A DNA stretch of 64,000 nt, from the NCBI RefSeq assembly GCF_000211815.1, contig NZ_GL890940.1, forward strand, positions 100,122 to 164,121. The letters are read 5' to 3'. The notes below the pieces were generated by a model. It was not told the DNA's origin. It was given only the letters and a program-made list of their open reading frames with translations, and searched no databases. Made by a program: the position numbers and the translations under genes. The DNA is from Moorena producens 3L (GTDB lineage Bacteria > Cyanobacteriota > Cyanobacteriia > Cyanobacteriales > Coleofasciculaceae). This document shows, in pieces, positions 35,360 through 44,037 of the stretch (within the stretch, counting starts at the first letter, position 1; each line of letters opens with the position of its first letter).

Positions 35360-38300
35360 ATGAAATCTTTATTGAACTATCTCCAAGCGATCGCAGCCAA
35401 TGTGGGTTCAGAAAGCCTACCCTATCCTCTAGGGAAAATTTTCCCTTCCCAGTTTCCTCGCCATACACTGATTGGCAGTGTGATGTTAGTCAGTGCGATC
35501 GCCGGTTACGCTACTCCAGTATGGGCTGATGCCCAACTCCAGTTGGTAAAAGTCGCTAATGATGCCGATGGTCAGATCGTGACAGAAGTTCCATCAGGAC
35601 AAGAATTTATCTACACCATCCGCGTCTCCTGTAGTGGGGATGAGGACTGCCAGGATGTGGTGATTACTGACCAACTCCCTCCTCAAATTGATTGGTCTTC
35701 TAACAATGTCAGCATCCTTCCTGGACGTCCTGCTACTGTCAACTATGACGAGGATACAGGACTGGCTACCGTTGAGTATAATTCACCGATTCCAGCAGGT
35801 TCCCCTGTCAACTTGGAGATTCGAGTCCAGTTTCCCCCCGGTACGACTGTAGACAATACACCAGCGATTAACCAAGCCCAAGGGACGAGTGCTAATGCAG
35901 GGAATGCCACCTCCAATGCTCTAACGGTTACCTCTGATGTCGATTCAAACGCTGCTTTAAATAAGTGGACATTGGAGAAAAATCGGGTGATTCCTAGCAA
36001 TGGTGATCCGGCTCTTGATTCACCAGTGACCTATGAGCTTGAGCTTTGCCATGCCCAGAATCTTGAGAGTGGTATCAACCTACAAAATGTAGTTGTGCAA
36101 GATACTCTTCCGGTTGGGTCAAGTTTTGTTAGTGCTACCGATGGGGGTACCCATAACTCCGGGGTTGTCACTTGGAATGTCGGTAACCTCAGTATTCAGA
36201 GTGGCAGAAATTGTTTCAACGCACAAGTCTCTGTTGAGTATCCTAGTGCTACCTTCAACACTACTGGTGCCAATAGTACTGTGATTAACCCAGCTACCGC
36301 AACAGGAGAACTGATTGATGGCACCGAGTTGAACTTAAATGGTGAGGCTGAACATGGTTTTACAGACGCGAACTATCAAGGCACATTGAATTCTAAATCA
36401 TTCTCGGGTCAGGTGGCTATTGGCAATGAATTTGAGTTTCGGCTTGACCCAAGAAATACCGGTAATGTACCGATGACTACTCTAACAGTCACTGACGACC
36501 TAGATCAAGTCAATGACGATGGGATTAACCTCTTAGATCAGGTGCGGGTCACTAAAATTAGCACAGGCAGATACAACAATTACACCGGGGATGTGATTGT
36601 CCGCTACAAAACTAATCTCAACCCCTTGACAGCCGGTACCTCACACCCTCAGAACACCACCCTCACCATTGGGACGGACATCACCTTAGGAGCAGGGGAA
36701 TACATTACAGGGGTTGAGTTCGAGTACACCAATGTACCAGTAGGTTTTCAAGCTACAGCAAGCAGTAATCGACCAAAACTGTTTGTAGAGGTTCAGCCTG
36801 ACCGCTCGATGGGGGAGACGATCAAAAACTGTGCCCAACTGACTTGGAAGCCCAATTCACCAACAGACCCCCTGGAAAAGTGCCAACAGACAGAAATCTC
36901 GGCATTACAAGCCATCGTAAATCCAAACAAAAGAGACGAAACTCAGAGTGGTCCCTATGCTCCTGGTGACACCATAGAATTTCGGCTACAGTTTCGCAAC
37001 GAGTCGAGCGCTACCGCAGATTATGTCAATCCCATTATTGCCGATTTACTGCCAGCAGGGCTTGACTATGGGGGTGCCTGGAGGTTTGATAGTGTGGGAT
37101 CAAGTACTGTGCCCGATAACGCTGAGATCAACTTCGAGGCGATTCCGAACTACAACGGCACCGGTCGCACCTTGCTGCGTTGGCAAATTACAGGAACCCA
37201 AATACCAGAGAATAAGTGGCTCAGAATCTATGTCGATACAGTAGTTGAGCAGGGGGTGAGTACAGGTTCGTTGACTAATGAATTATTCATCATGTCCAAC
37301 GATAGTGTGTTCGATTGCAACAGTAGTAACCGCAGAAGTCAGGATACGGTTGATGTGGATGGGGATGGCATCACCGATGAGACTATTTGTCGAAGAACAG
37401 CAAACGTTGAAGTAGCTGCGATCGCAACCCTCGATTCACAAAAGGTAGTTCAGGGTGAGGTCGATACCAGTTTCTCCACTAGTGGCACCACGGTTCCGGG
37501 GGGACAGGTAGATTACCAGCTCACTATCACCAATCAAGGCACGGTGCCGATGACTAATATACTTGTAGTCGATATGTTGCCTGCCATCGGCGATACTCAA
37601 GTGCTCAATACTAGTTCAGCCAGGGGTTCCCAATGGCGTCCTAATCTCGCTGGTCCGGTTACCGTGGCGATTCCTGGTGTCACTGTTGAATACACCACCA
37701 ACTCCAATCCTTGCCGTCCCAATCCTAGTGATGGTCAAGACCTCAATTGGCCTAGTGGCTGCGTCGATGACTGGAGTACTACCTTTCCCAGTGACCCCAG
37801 TGCGGTTACCGCTCTGAGGTTTAACTTGGGTAACCTGGTTCTCGACCCCCTAGAGTCGGTGATGCTGAACTGGCCGATGCGAGCACCGGCTGGAGCACCA
37901 ACCAACGGCGAGATTGCCTGGAATTCCTTTGCTTTCGTCTCTACACGAACGGATCAATCCGGTGCCGCAGCTACCCTGTTACCCGCAGAACCCCCCAAAG
38001 TCGGAATTCAAATTCAACCCCCCACCCCTGCAATCATTGGAGACTTGGTCTGGGATGACCAAAACGGTAATGGGATTCAAGATAATAGTGAACCAGGTAT
38101 CAATGGGGTGCTGGTTGAGTTGTGGCAAGACGGGGGTGATGGTCAACCTGGTACCAGTGACGATAGTTTCTATGGTTTTACCTTAACTGCTCCGGATGGT
38201 ACCGGTAATGATGGCGCTTACCTTTTCTCGGAAGTGCCAGCCGGAGATTACTTCGTTAAATTCATTCCCCCAGACAACCTAAATCTCTCTCCTCAAGACC

Positions 38301-40156
38301 AGGGTGGTGATGAGACCGCTGACTCCGATGCTGATCCCAATACTGGACAGACAAACGTCTTTAGTGTCAACCAGACTACAGACACCCGTGATTTCGATGC
38401 TGGACTAACCTCTGTAGACCCAACTACCGCTAGCTTAGGTGATTTCGTTTGGTTGGATACCGATGACAATGGTACTCAAGATGGGGGTGAAGTTGGTGTC
38501 AATGGCGTCACTGTTGAACTCTATGATACTGGTAACACTCTGATCGACTCGACCCAAACCAGTAATGACTTCAATGATAATCCTGGTTTCTATCGCTTCC
38601 GGGACTTGACACCAGGCACCTATTATCTAAAGTTCATTGCACCCCCTGGTCATGCTTTCTCTCCCCAAGACCAGGGTGATGACACTCTCGACTCGGATGC
38701 TGACGCTACTGGACAAACGGCTAACATTACCTTGAATGCTGGAGACAGTAACCAGGATGTAGATGCAGGAATAGTACCTCAGCCGATCTTAGGGGATTTT
38801 GTCTGGATTGATAATAATGGTGATGGACTCCAAAACATTGGTGAATTGGGTCTCAATGGTGTGACGGTGAACCTTTATAACCCGGGTGCCGATGGTCAAC
38901 CGGGTGGCGGGGATGATAGTCTACTCGCCACTACAGTGACTACCAACGATGTGGCTGGCAATCCTGGTTTCTACTCCTTCTCTAGTTTAGCAGCAGGAAA
39001 CTATTTCTTAGAGTTTATTGCCCCATCTGGCTATGAGATTGGTTTCCAAAATGTGGGCAATGATGACACGATTGATTCTGATGCTGACCCAACTACGGGA
39101 TATACCGAAGTCTTTGCTCTGGGTGCATCGGAAGACAAACGAGACCTGGATGTGGGGATGATTGCCCTTCCAGTTACATCTACTGGTGAAGTATCGGGTA
39201 CTCTCTACCAAGACGATAATCCCCAAAACGATAGTTTCGACAATGGTGAATCTACTTTACCTGCCAACATTAGGGTAGTACTATACCTTGACGTTAACAG
39301 TAATGATGTTATCGATGCTGGTGATACTGAACAAGCCACTACTGATACTGATAATAGTGGGAATTACAGCTTCACCAGCTTAGAGCCAGGGAAATACATT
39401 GTGCAAGTCGATACCAACGATACTGAGATACCAGATGAGTTGATGTTAGGAACCTCTAATGATATACCGATTGAGGTGACTACTACTGCTGTGACTGATA
39501 TTAACTTTGGGTTTGATGTTGAAAGTCTCCCCAACGTGATACTGGTCAAACGTATTACCGCTATTAAGCGCAAAGACAGTAATGTTTGGGAATCGTTACC
39601 TACATCTGGCTCACCTTTTGTTGATGGTATTGATAGTCCTGGTACTGACAATCATGTTGGAAGCGATCGCGCTCCTGAGGATAATGACCCTAACTGGCCT
39701 AATCCCAATGTATATCTGCGGGGATTAATTAACTCTGGCACAGTCATGCCAGGGGATGAGTTGGAATATACTGTGTACTTCCTCTCCAATGGCAGCAATT
39801 ACGCTAAGAGCCTGCGTATCTGTGACCGAGTTCCGGCAGAAACTACTTTTATTCCGGATGCCTTCAATCAAACTGCTGGTTTCCCAGCTAGTGATGTCGG
39901 GATTGCCTTGTTCGAGACTACCGATCCTTTACCCACCAGTGGTTCAGCTGAACCGAATATCTATCTAACTAATATCCCCGATAGCGATCGCGGTCGCTAT
40001 TACTCACCAGGGACCTCAGTGCCCGCAGGATGTAATGTATCTGTCAACCAAAATGGAGTTGTGGTGGTCGAAGTCGGAGATGTGCCCGAAGCTACTGCAC
40101 CAGGAGAACCGCCAAATTCCTATGGGTTTATCCGATTCCGGGGTCGAGTGAAGTAA
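35360..40156 (+). CDS. Large exported protein with DUF11-like and SdrD_B-like repeats
   Basis: A 1598-residue predicted surface or secreted protein. A long N-terminal region carries a hydrophobic segment (LIGSVMLVSAIAGYATP, near 41-57) ending in WADAQ, a likely signal peptide. DUF11-like beta domains cover about 58-880 (repeated LTVTDDL, DTLPVGSSF and IADLLPAGL themes). Three SdrD_B-type domains follow (starting near 893 IGDLVWDDQNGNG, 1029 LGDFVWLDTDDNG, 1148 LGDFVWIDNNGDG), each with Ca2+-loop-like Asp/Asn motifs. A Cna-B-like domain (near 1275) and a final DUF11-like domain complete it. It has no LPXTG or PEP-CTERM anchor. Role in adhesion or sheath structure is inferred. Confidence 0.85.
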   Translation: MKSLLNYLQAIAANVGSESLPYPLGKIFPSQFPRHTLIGSVMLVSAIAGYATPVWADAQLQLVKVANDADGQIVTEVPSGQEFIYTIRVSCSGDEDCQDVVITDQLPPQIDWSSNNVSILPGRPATVNYDEDTGLATVEYNSPIPAGSPVNLEIRVQFPPGTTVDNTPAINQAQGTSANAGNATSNALTVTSDVDSNAALNKWTLEKNRVIPSNGDPALDSPVTYELELCHAQNLESGINLQNVVVQDTLPVGSSFVSATDGGTHNSGVVTWNVGNLSIQSGRNCFNAQVSVEYPSATFNTTGANSTVINPATATGELIDGTELNLNGEAEHGFTDANYQGTLNSKSFSGQVAIGNEFEFRLDPRNTGNVPMTTLTVTDDLDQVNDDGINLLDQVRVTKISTGRYNNYTGDVIVRYKTNLNPLTAGTSHPQNTTLTIGTDITLGAGEYITGVEFEYTNVPVGFQATASSNRPKLFVEVQPDRSMGETIKNCAQLTWKPNSPTDPLEKCQQTEISALQAIVNPNKRDETQSGPYAPGDTIEFRLQFRNESSATADYVNPIIADLLPAGLDYGGAWRFDSVGSSTVPDNAEINFEAIPNYNGTGRTLLRWQITGTQIPENKWLRIYVDTVVEQGVSTGSLTNELFIMSNDSVFDCNSSNRRSQDTVDVDGDGITDETICRRTANVEVAAIATLDSQKVVQGEVDTSFSTSGTTVPGGQVDYQLTITNQGTVPMTNILVVDMLPAIGDTQVLNTSSARGSQWRPNLAGPVTVAIPGVTVEYTTNSNPCRPNPSDGQDLNWPSGCVDDWSTTFPSDPSAVTALRFNLGNLVLDPLESVMLNWPMRAPAGAPTNGEIAWNSFAFVSTRTDQSGAAATLLPAEPPKVGIQIQPPTPAIIGDLVWDDQNGNGIQDNSEPGINGVLVELWQDGGDGQPGTSDDSFYGFTLTAPDGTGNDGAYLFSEVPAGDYFVKFIPPDNLNLSPQDQGGDETADSDADPNTGQTNVFSVNQTTDTRDFDAGLTSVDPTTASLGDFVWLDTDDNGTQDGGEVGVNGVTVELYDTGNTLIDSTQTSNDFNDNPGFYRFRDLTPGTYYLKFIAPPGHAFSPQDQGDDTLDSDADATGQTANITLNAGDSNQDVDAGIVPQPILGDFVWIDNNGDGLQNIGELGLNGVTVNLYNPGADGQPGGGDDSLLATTVTTNDVAGNPGFYSFSSLAAGNYFLEFIAPSGYEIGFQNVGNDDTIDSDADPTTGYTEVFALGASEDKRDLDVGMIALPVTSTGEVSGTLYQDDNPQNDSFDNGESTLPANIRVVLYLDVNSNDVIDAGDTEQATTDTDNSGNYSFTSLEPGKYIVQVDTNDTEIPDELMLGTSNDIPIEVTTTAVTDINFGFDVESLPNVILVKRITAIKRKDSNVWESLPTSGSPFVDGIDSPGTDNHVGSDRAPEDNDPNWPNPNVYLRGLINSGTVMPGDELEYTVYFLSNGSNYAKSLRICDRVPAETTFIPDAFNQTAGFPASDVGIALFETTDPLPTSGSAEPNIYLTNIPDSDRGRYYSPGTSVPAGCNVSVNQNGVVVVEVGDVPEATAPGEPPNSYGFIRFRGRVK

Positions 40157-40228
40157 ACTGTTACCCCGTCAGTTCTCTGGAATTCGCTAACTTATGATAA
40201 TAAGAGCAGGCTCCGAGAGGAACTAATT

Positions 40229-41383
40229 ATGATAGCTAGCACAGCTACTTACCAAGTTACCTGGGAAAAGTTACCAAAAAATTTGGGTAATCGCGCCCCG
40301 TCCTTATAGGACGGTTTTTTTTGAAATTAAGACTTGACGGTTTTCTAACATCGTGTTATTATAGATGCCTAACGAAAAAAAATTAATGGTCTAGATAAAC
40401 ATGATCTTAAAATAAGTAGATGATGTAAAAAATAAGCTAAGAGATAAGCTTATTGCATAATCAAATCTAACGATTTGGATATCTACGAAAACCCTATGAT
40501 CAAGAAAAAGTTTATCTAACTTGTTAACTAGATTAGGTACGGTGGGGCACACCGAAACCTGGGTCATAGACCAAGTACGCTTGTGAAGAGGAGACCTCTA
40601 TTTTTTCTGGCTCCGGCCTGGTTAAACAAGTCACCCCGTGGAAGCAAGAATCCCCGTCCTTCCAGGGCGGGGAGTGTCAACTGATGATTTCCTTCTTGAC
40701 GACGAACCAGTGGATGATATCAATCAACCTCCCTGGCTGCTGCTCTGACACAAAGTTTGGAAATTGCTGGCAAACTACCAGCTAATGCCCTGACTACTAC
40801 CAATTATGGCATCTGTGCCACTTTGAATCGCAAAATCGTGGTAAAAGCCCCAGATTGGGGATATGTGCCATCAATTCGGGTGTCAAGAGAAGAACTTAAA
40901 CGTAATTATACCCCAAGACTTCAAGGGGATATTCCTGCTATTGTCATGGAATTTCTCTGTGATACTGAAGCTGGGGAGTATTCCAACAAGCCAACCTATC
41001 CTCCGGGCAAGTGGTTTTACTATGAGCAAGTGTTACAGGTTCCCAACTATGTAATTTTTGAGCCAGACACTGGAGTAATAGAAGCCTATCGGTTAGATGA
41101 TTCAGGACGTTATCAACTCGAACCACCCGATGCCAATAACCGTTACTGGATTGATCAAATGAGCTTATTTCTGGGTATCTGGCAAGGAACTAGGGAAAAC
41201 CGAACTGGTTACTGGTTACGTTGGTGGGATCAGCAAGGAGAACTGTTGCTGTGGGGTTCAGAGTTGGTCATCCAGGAACAGCAACGAGCTGAACAGGAAC
41301 GGCAACGAGCTGAACAGGAACGGCAACGAGCTGAGCAATTGGCAGCGCAGCTAAGAGCAGCAGGCATCGAGCCAGAGGGATAA
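40229..41383 (+). pseudogene. Uma2-family gene split by an insertion and a frameshift
   Basis: The 5' piece is at 40229-40276 (MIASTATYQVTWEKLP). It resumes at 40683 (DDFLLDDEPVDDINQP), and a one-base deletion near 40729 shifts the frame into LTQSLEIAGKLPANAL, which then stays open to 41383. The joined product is a Uma2 protein (PD-(D/E)XK nuclease fold) with a C-terminal coiled coil of repeated QERQRAE units. Uma2 proteins are abundant in cyanobacteria; their role is unsettled. The long 3' open frame (from about 40757) may still be expressed but lacks the N-terminus. Confidence 0.75.
40277..40682 (+). mobile_element. ORF-less IS200/IS605-type element inside an Uma2 gene
   Basis: About 406 bp inserted between codons for ...EKLP and DDFL. 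Subterminal hairpins sit at both ends: CCGTCCTTATAGGACGG with eight T residues on the left (40299-40320), and CCCCGTCC-TTCCAG-GGCGGGG on the right (about 40652-40672), ending GTGTCAA(C). The right-hand ~150 bp resembles the 3' ends of TnpB elements, where the guide-RNA scaffold lies. No transposase or tnpB is present, so it is non-autonomous. The left hairpin with T run could also terminate transcription. Confidence 0.65.
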
Positions 41384-41466
41384 TTCCTCAACTGGAATAT
41401 CATATCGATTCCGGTAGGATTGCTCTTTTCAAGCTTGGGTAATTGGTAATTGGTCATTGATCATTG

Positions 41467-41643
41467 GTAAGCTATCAGCTATCAGCTTATGCGCTACGCG
41501 CACGCTACGCGAACAGCTTTCAGCTTATGCGCCTTTGCCAAAGGCCACGCTATGGGAATGGCTGATGGCACCTCAAGCAGCGTGAGCTTTTAGCTCACGG
41601 CTGACGGCACCTCAAGCAGCGTGCGCGTAGCGCATATGCTTAC
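41467..41643. repeat. Composite element with GTAAGC ends and 24-nt modules
   Basis: It starts GTAAGCTATCAGC and ends GCGCATATGCTTAC. Inside are a 24-nt module at 41490-41513 (arms TGCGC/GCGCA, loop TAC, tail CGCTACGCGAA), a degenerate second module (CTTTGCCAAAGGCCACGCTA), and ACCTCAAGCAGCGTG units. It fills most of the gap between two Uma2 genes. Confidence 0.7.
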
Positions 41644-41702
41644 GATCATTGATATTTGATCTCTTACTCAGTTCAATGGAAAAAAGAAACGCCAACCAAA
41701 AA

Positions 41703-42272
41703 TTATTTAACACTTAACCAACTAAACATTTCGGCAACAGATAATTTCCAATCTTTAATACTATCTAACACAGGTAAAATTTCTTGATCTGATTTTATTT
41801 CTGGCAATTGATTCGGTTGAAATATCATCACTGATTCATCTTCAGGATCAATTAACCAGCCTAACTCTGTTCTCTGGTTCAGACAAAACAGAATTTTTTT
41901 GATAACTTTATTCGCAGATTGTTCAGGAGAAAGAATTTCGATTACCCAATCAGGATAAAGCTCAAATTTATTGGCTATTCTTCCTTTTTCTGTTTTCGGA
42001 ATACGATTCCAACTAAATACTGTAATATCTGGAACAATAGAACGTCCCCCAAAAGTACATCTTAATTCAGTAAAAGCATGAGCAATTTTTTTCGGTAAAA
42101 TAAGTTCATTAATCGCTGTAGCAAGACGAGTTTGTAAGGTACTATGTTCTCCTTGAGGAATAGGTTTTTGTTTAATTTGTCCATTGACATATTCAGTAGC
42201 AGGTTTGGTTTCAGGAAGTTCTAAAAATTCCGCCAGGGTTAACGTTTGTCTAATTTGATTTACAGCAACCAT
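41703..42272 (-). CDS. Uma2-family putative endonuclease
   Basis: A 189-residue Uma2 (DUF820) protein with a PD-(D/E)XK-type core. TLAEFLELPETKPATEYVNG is the N-terminal family motif; SIVPDITVFSWNRIP supplies the Asp; PDWVIEILSPEQSANKVIKK supplies the Glu and Lys. The end, WKLSVAEMFSWL, is typical. Catalytic positions look intact. It runs opposite to the broken Uma2 gene beside it. Biological role unknown. Confidence 0.82.
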   Translation of the reverse strand: MVAVNQIRQTLTLAEFLELPETKPATEYVNGQIKQKPIPQGEHSTLQTRLATAINELILPKKIAHAFTELRCTFGGRSIVPDITVFSWNRIPKTEKGRIANKFELYPDWVIEILSPEQSANKVIKKILFCLNQRTELGWLIDPEDESVMIFQPNQLPEIKSDQEILPVLDSIKDWKLSVAEMFSWLSVK

Positions 42273-42339
42273 TGATGACCTCCTGTTTCTTAGATTTTAA
42301 CTGTTGCTGGATTCAGTTCCAGTCATGCTCACCAAAAAA

Positions 42340-42417
42340 GCGATGCTCGGTACGAGCCGCTACGCGAACGCATTCTCCAAAACGCGATGCTCGGTACGAG
42401 CCGCTACGCGAACGCAT
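42340..42417. repeat. Two 24-nt modules, each splitting a HIP1 octamer, 44 bp apart
   Basis: Modules at 42345-42368 and 42389-42412 are identical (arms GCTCG/CGAGC, loop GTA, tail CGCTACGCGAA). Each is flanked by GCGAT and CGCAT, so removal gives GCGATCGCAT. They lie upstream of the Uma2 gene at 41703-42272. No gene here. Confidence 0.88.
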
Positions 42418-42450
42418 CTTTCATTCACTACAACCATCGCACTACAAAAG

Positions 42451-42708
42451 CTATATTTGCTTTAAGATATCATCGTACTTGCTGTTTGGGCCTATCCAGA
42501 ACCATAGAACTCCCTCTGGTTCATCAGAACCTAAAGCTCTATAATTTCTACCTACTCTTACCGACCACAAACTTTTGATCTTTTTAAATTTCAAAGATGG
42601 ATGTTTGGGTTCTTGCTTAAGCAACTCATAGTTTTTATCTGCTAATTCTTGAATTTCCTGTGGCAACTGACGGTAGTATTACCAAAACTGTGAAGTAGTG
42701 AAATGCTT
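42451..42708 (-). pseudogene. RelE/ParE-like toxin, 5' end damaged
   Basis: The body (QEIQELADKNYELLKQ, SLKFKKIKSLWSVRVGRNYRALG, VLWFWIGPNSKYDDIL) matches a RelE/ParE-type mRNA interferase or gyrase-toxin fold. In frame upstream, the expected N-terminus KHFTTSQFW is readable (42708-42682) but is followed by a TAA stop (42679-42681), and the position where a start would overlap the antitoxin stop reads TTA. Translation could restart only at TTG 42666 (71 residues), losing the first strand. The cognate antitoxin directly upstream is intact. Confidence 0.65.
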
Positions 42709-42905
42709 TAAATTTCCTGGCACTTCCCCTCTCTGAATTCTTGCCTTGCTTGTTTAATTAGATGATCTAGCTTGCCAGATTCAAAGTCTTCCTCAATTTG
42801 CTTATCCCATAGAGATTCATAGAATTCATCAAGCCATTGAACCAGATCTGTTAACTCTCCCGTAGAGAGTTTCATTACTGCTTCTTTGATTTCGGCAACA
42901 CTCAT
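42708..42905 (-). CDS. Antitoxin of a type II toxin-antitoxin pair
   Basis: A 65-residue acidic protein: SVAEIKEAVMKLSTGELTDL forms a helical N-terminus, then WLDEFYESLWDKQIEEDFESGKLD and a basic-acidic tail. It matches small cyanobacterial antitoxins partnered with RelE/ParE-like toxins. Its stop overlaps the first codon position of the toxin remnant, the usual coupled layout. It presumably bound the toxin; with the toxin damaged it may be a relic or a solitary antidote. Confidence 0.7.
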   Translation of the reverse strand: MSVAEIKEAVMKLSTGELTDLVQWLDEFYESLWDKQIEEDFESGKLDHLIKQARQEFREGKCQEI

Positions 42906-42982
42906 AAAATGCCATCGCCTTTATCTACTGCATCTATAATTATAATAGTGAGATCCCATAACGCCAAATTGGGTAAGGGATG

Positions 42983-43127
42983 CAGGGTAAACGCAATAAT
43001 CAATAATGCGGCATTCTTCTTAACACTATTAATATAAATTGCAATAGCGCTAATAATCAAGGCTTAATATTATCATAATCCTTGCCCTATATTACATTTT
43101 GGCTCAATTTTCATGGCGCTTACCCTG
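42983..43127. mobile_element. CAGGGTAAACGC-ended MITE, 145 bp
   Basis: The left end is CAGGGTAAACGC and the right end is GCGCTTACCCTG, near-perfect inverted ends related to those of the larger element at 47269-47597. The AT-rich interior has no open frame. The remaining gap (42906-43251) has no gene. Confidence 0.6.
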
Positions 43128-43251
43128 ATAACTATAGCAGTCATAAATGACAATAATTACCTAAGTACAAATAATTTTACATTCACTACTAACGACACAC
43201 CCTAGCTTTGAACGACAACCAAAGTTCTAGTCACCATTAGCAACTTCATGA

Positions 43252-43584
43252 TTATGGGGTCCAAACAGTTTGATCCCCTTGCCCCCAAAAGCCATCATAT
43301 TTGGTAACACAAACATCACCTAAAACCTTAGTCTGACAGGCTAAGCGGCGATTTGCTGTCGGAGAATGGGGCGGAAGCGATCGCCTAGCTTTATCTTTCC
43401 AATTTGGCTCGGATACTTCCCCGTCTAGCTCAACCGCACAGGTACCACAGCTGCCTAATCCTCTACAGTTAATTACTTTAGCGTTGCCGTTGTATAGGGC
43501 AACCCCATGCTCTAGTAAGACCTTGCGCAGATTACTGCCCTGGTCAGATTCAAAGCTTTTTCCTTGTGCTGTTACTTTAGGCAT
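43252..43584 (-). CDS. Plant-type 2Fe-2S ferredoxin
   Basis: A 110-residue [2Fe-2S] protein. The cluster-binding Cys set is CRGLGSCGTC with the fourth Cys in RRLACQTKV. It is slightly longer than photosynthetic ferredoxin I (~98) and less acidic, so it may be a specialised or thioredoxin-like-path electron carrier rather than the main photosystem I acceptor. It is divergently oriented from cimA and shares the upstream repeat-rich gap. Soluble electron carrier. Confidence 0.82.
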   Translation of the reverse strand: MPKVTAQGKSFESDQGSNLRKVLLEHGVALYNGNAKVINCRGLGSCGTCAVELDGEVSEPNWKDKARRSLPPHSPTANRRLACQTKVLGDVCVTKYDGFWGQGDQTVWTP

Positions 43585-44037
43585 TATTCAAGATTACTCC
43601 TTATCTGTAGCTTATTTTTTAATACAATTGGATGCAGCTATGTTTAATGTTGTTAACAGAGCCAATCTGGCAATACACCAAGGTGGTCTTATTGTTTGAT
43701 GGTTCTAGATAAGCTGCGTTTATAAATATCTAGATTTTAGATAGTTTGGTCGAGTCCTCTGTCTTGATGCAGTCGCTCATGGGGGAAACCCCCAAGACCG
43801 TAATGGTGCGTTTTCCGTCGGCGAATTAAATTCGCCACGGGTCGCACCTCTGCATCGCTTGATACCCTTGATCTATCAAGGGTTAAGAGTACGGTAACCT
43901 TCCTACACTGCTAAGCGCGGGTAAATGTCGGAAGGTTATCTGCGTGCCTTGCCTTTGACTAAGCTTTAGTCCATCAAAGCTTACCCTTAACTACAATTTA
44001 CATTTCTTTACGATCAACTCAACTATTCTAACTGCCC
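43585..44037. repeat. Gap between ferredoxin and cimA
   Basis: It contains a GTCTTGATGCA unit with GGGGGAAACCCCC (about 43761-43800), a GGTGCG-ended palindromic repeat at 43805-43848, an ATCTATCAAGGGT mini-inverted repeat (~43868-43885) and an inverted pair AACCTTCC / GGAAGGTT (about 43898-43940). The last could be a leader hairpin for cimA, but no known riboswitch class was recognised. Confidence 0.5.

Noticed and set aside
43898..43940. Riboswitch or attenuator upstream of cimA
   Set aside because: Only an inverted pair is visible; no conserved aptamer core or leader peptide with Ile/Leu/Val codons could be recognised.
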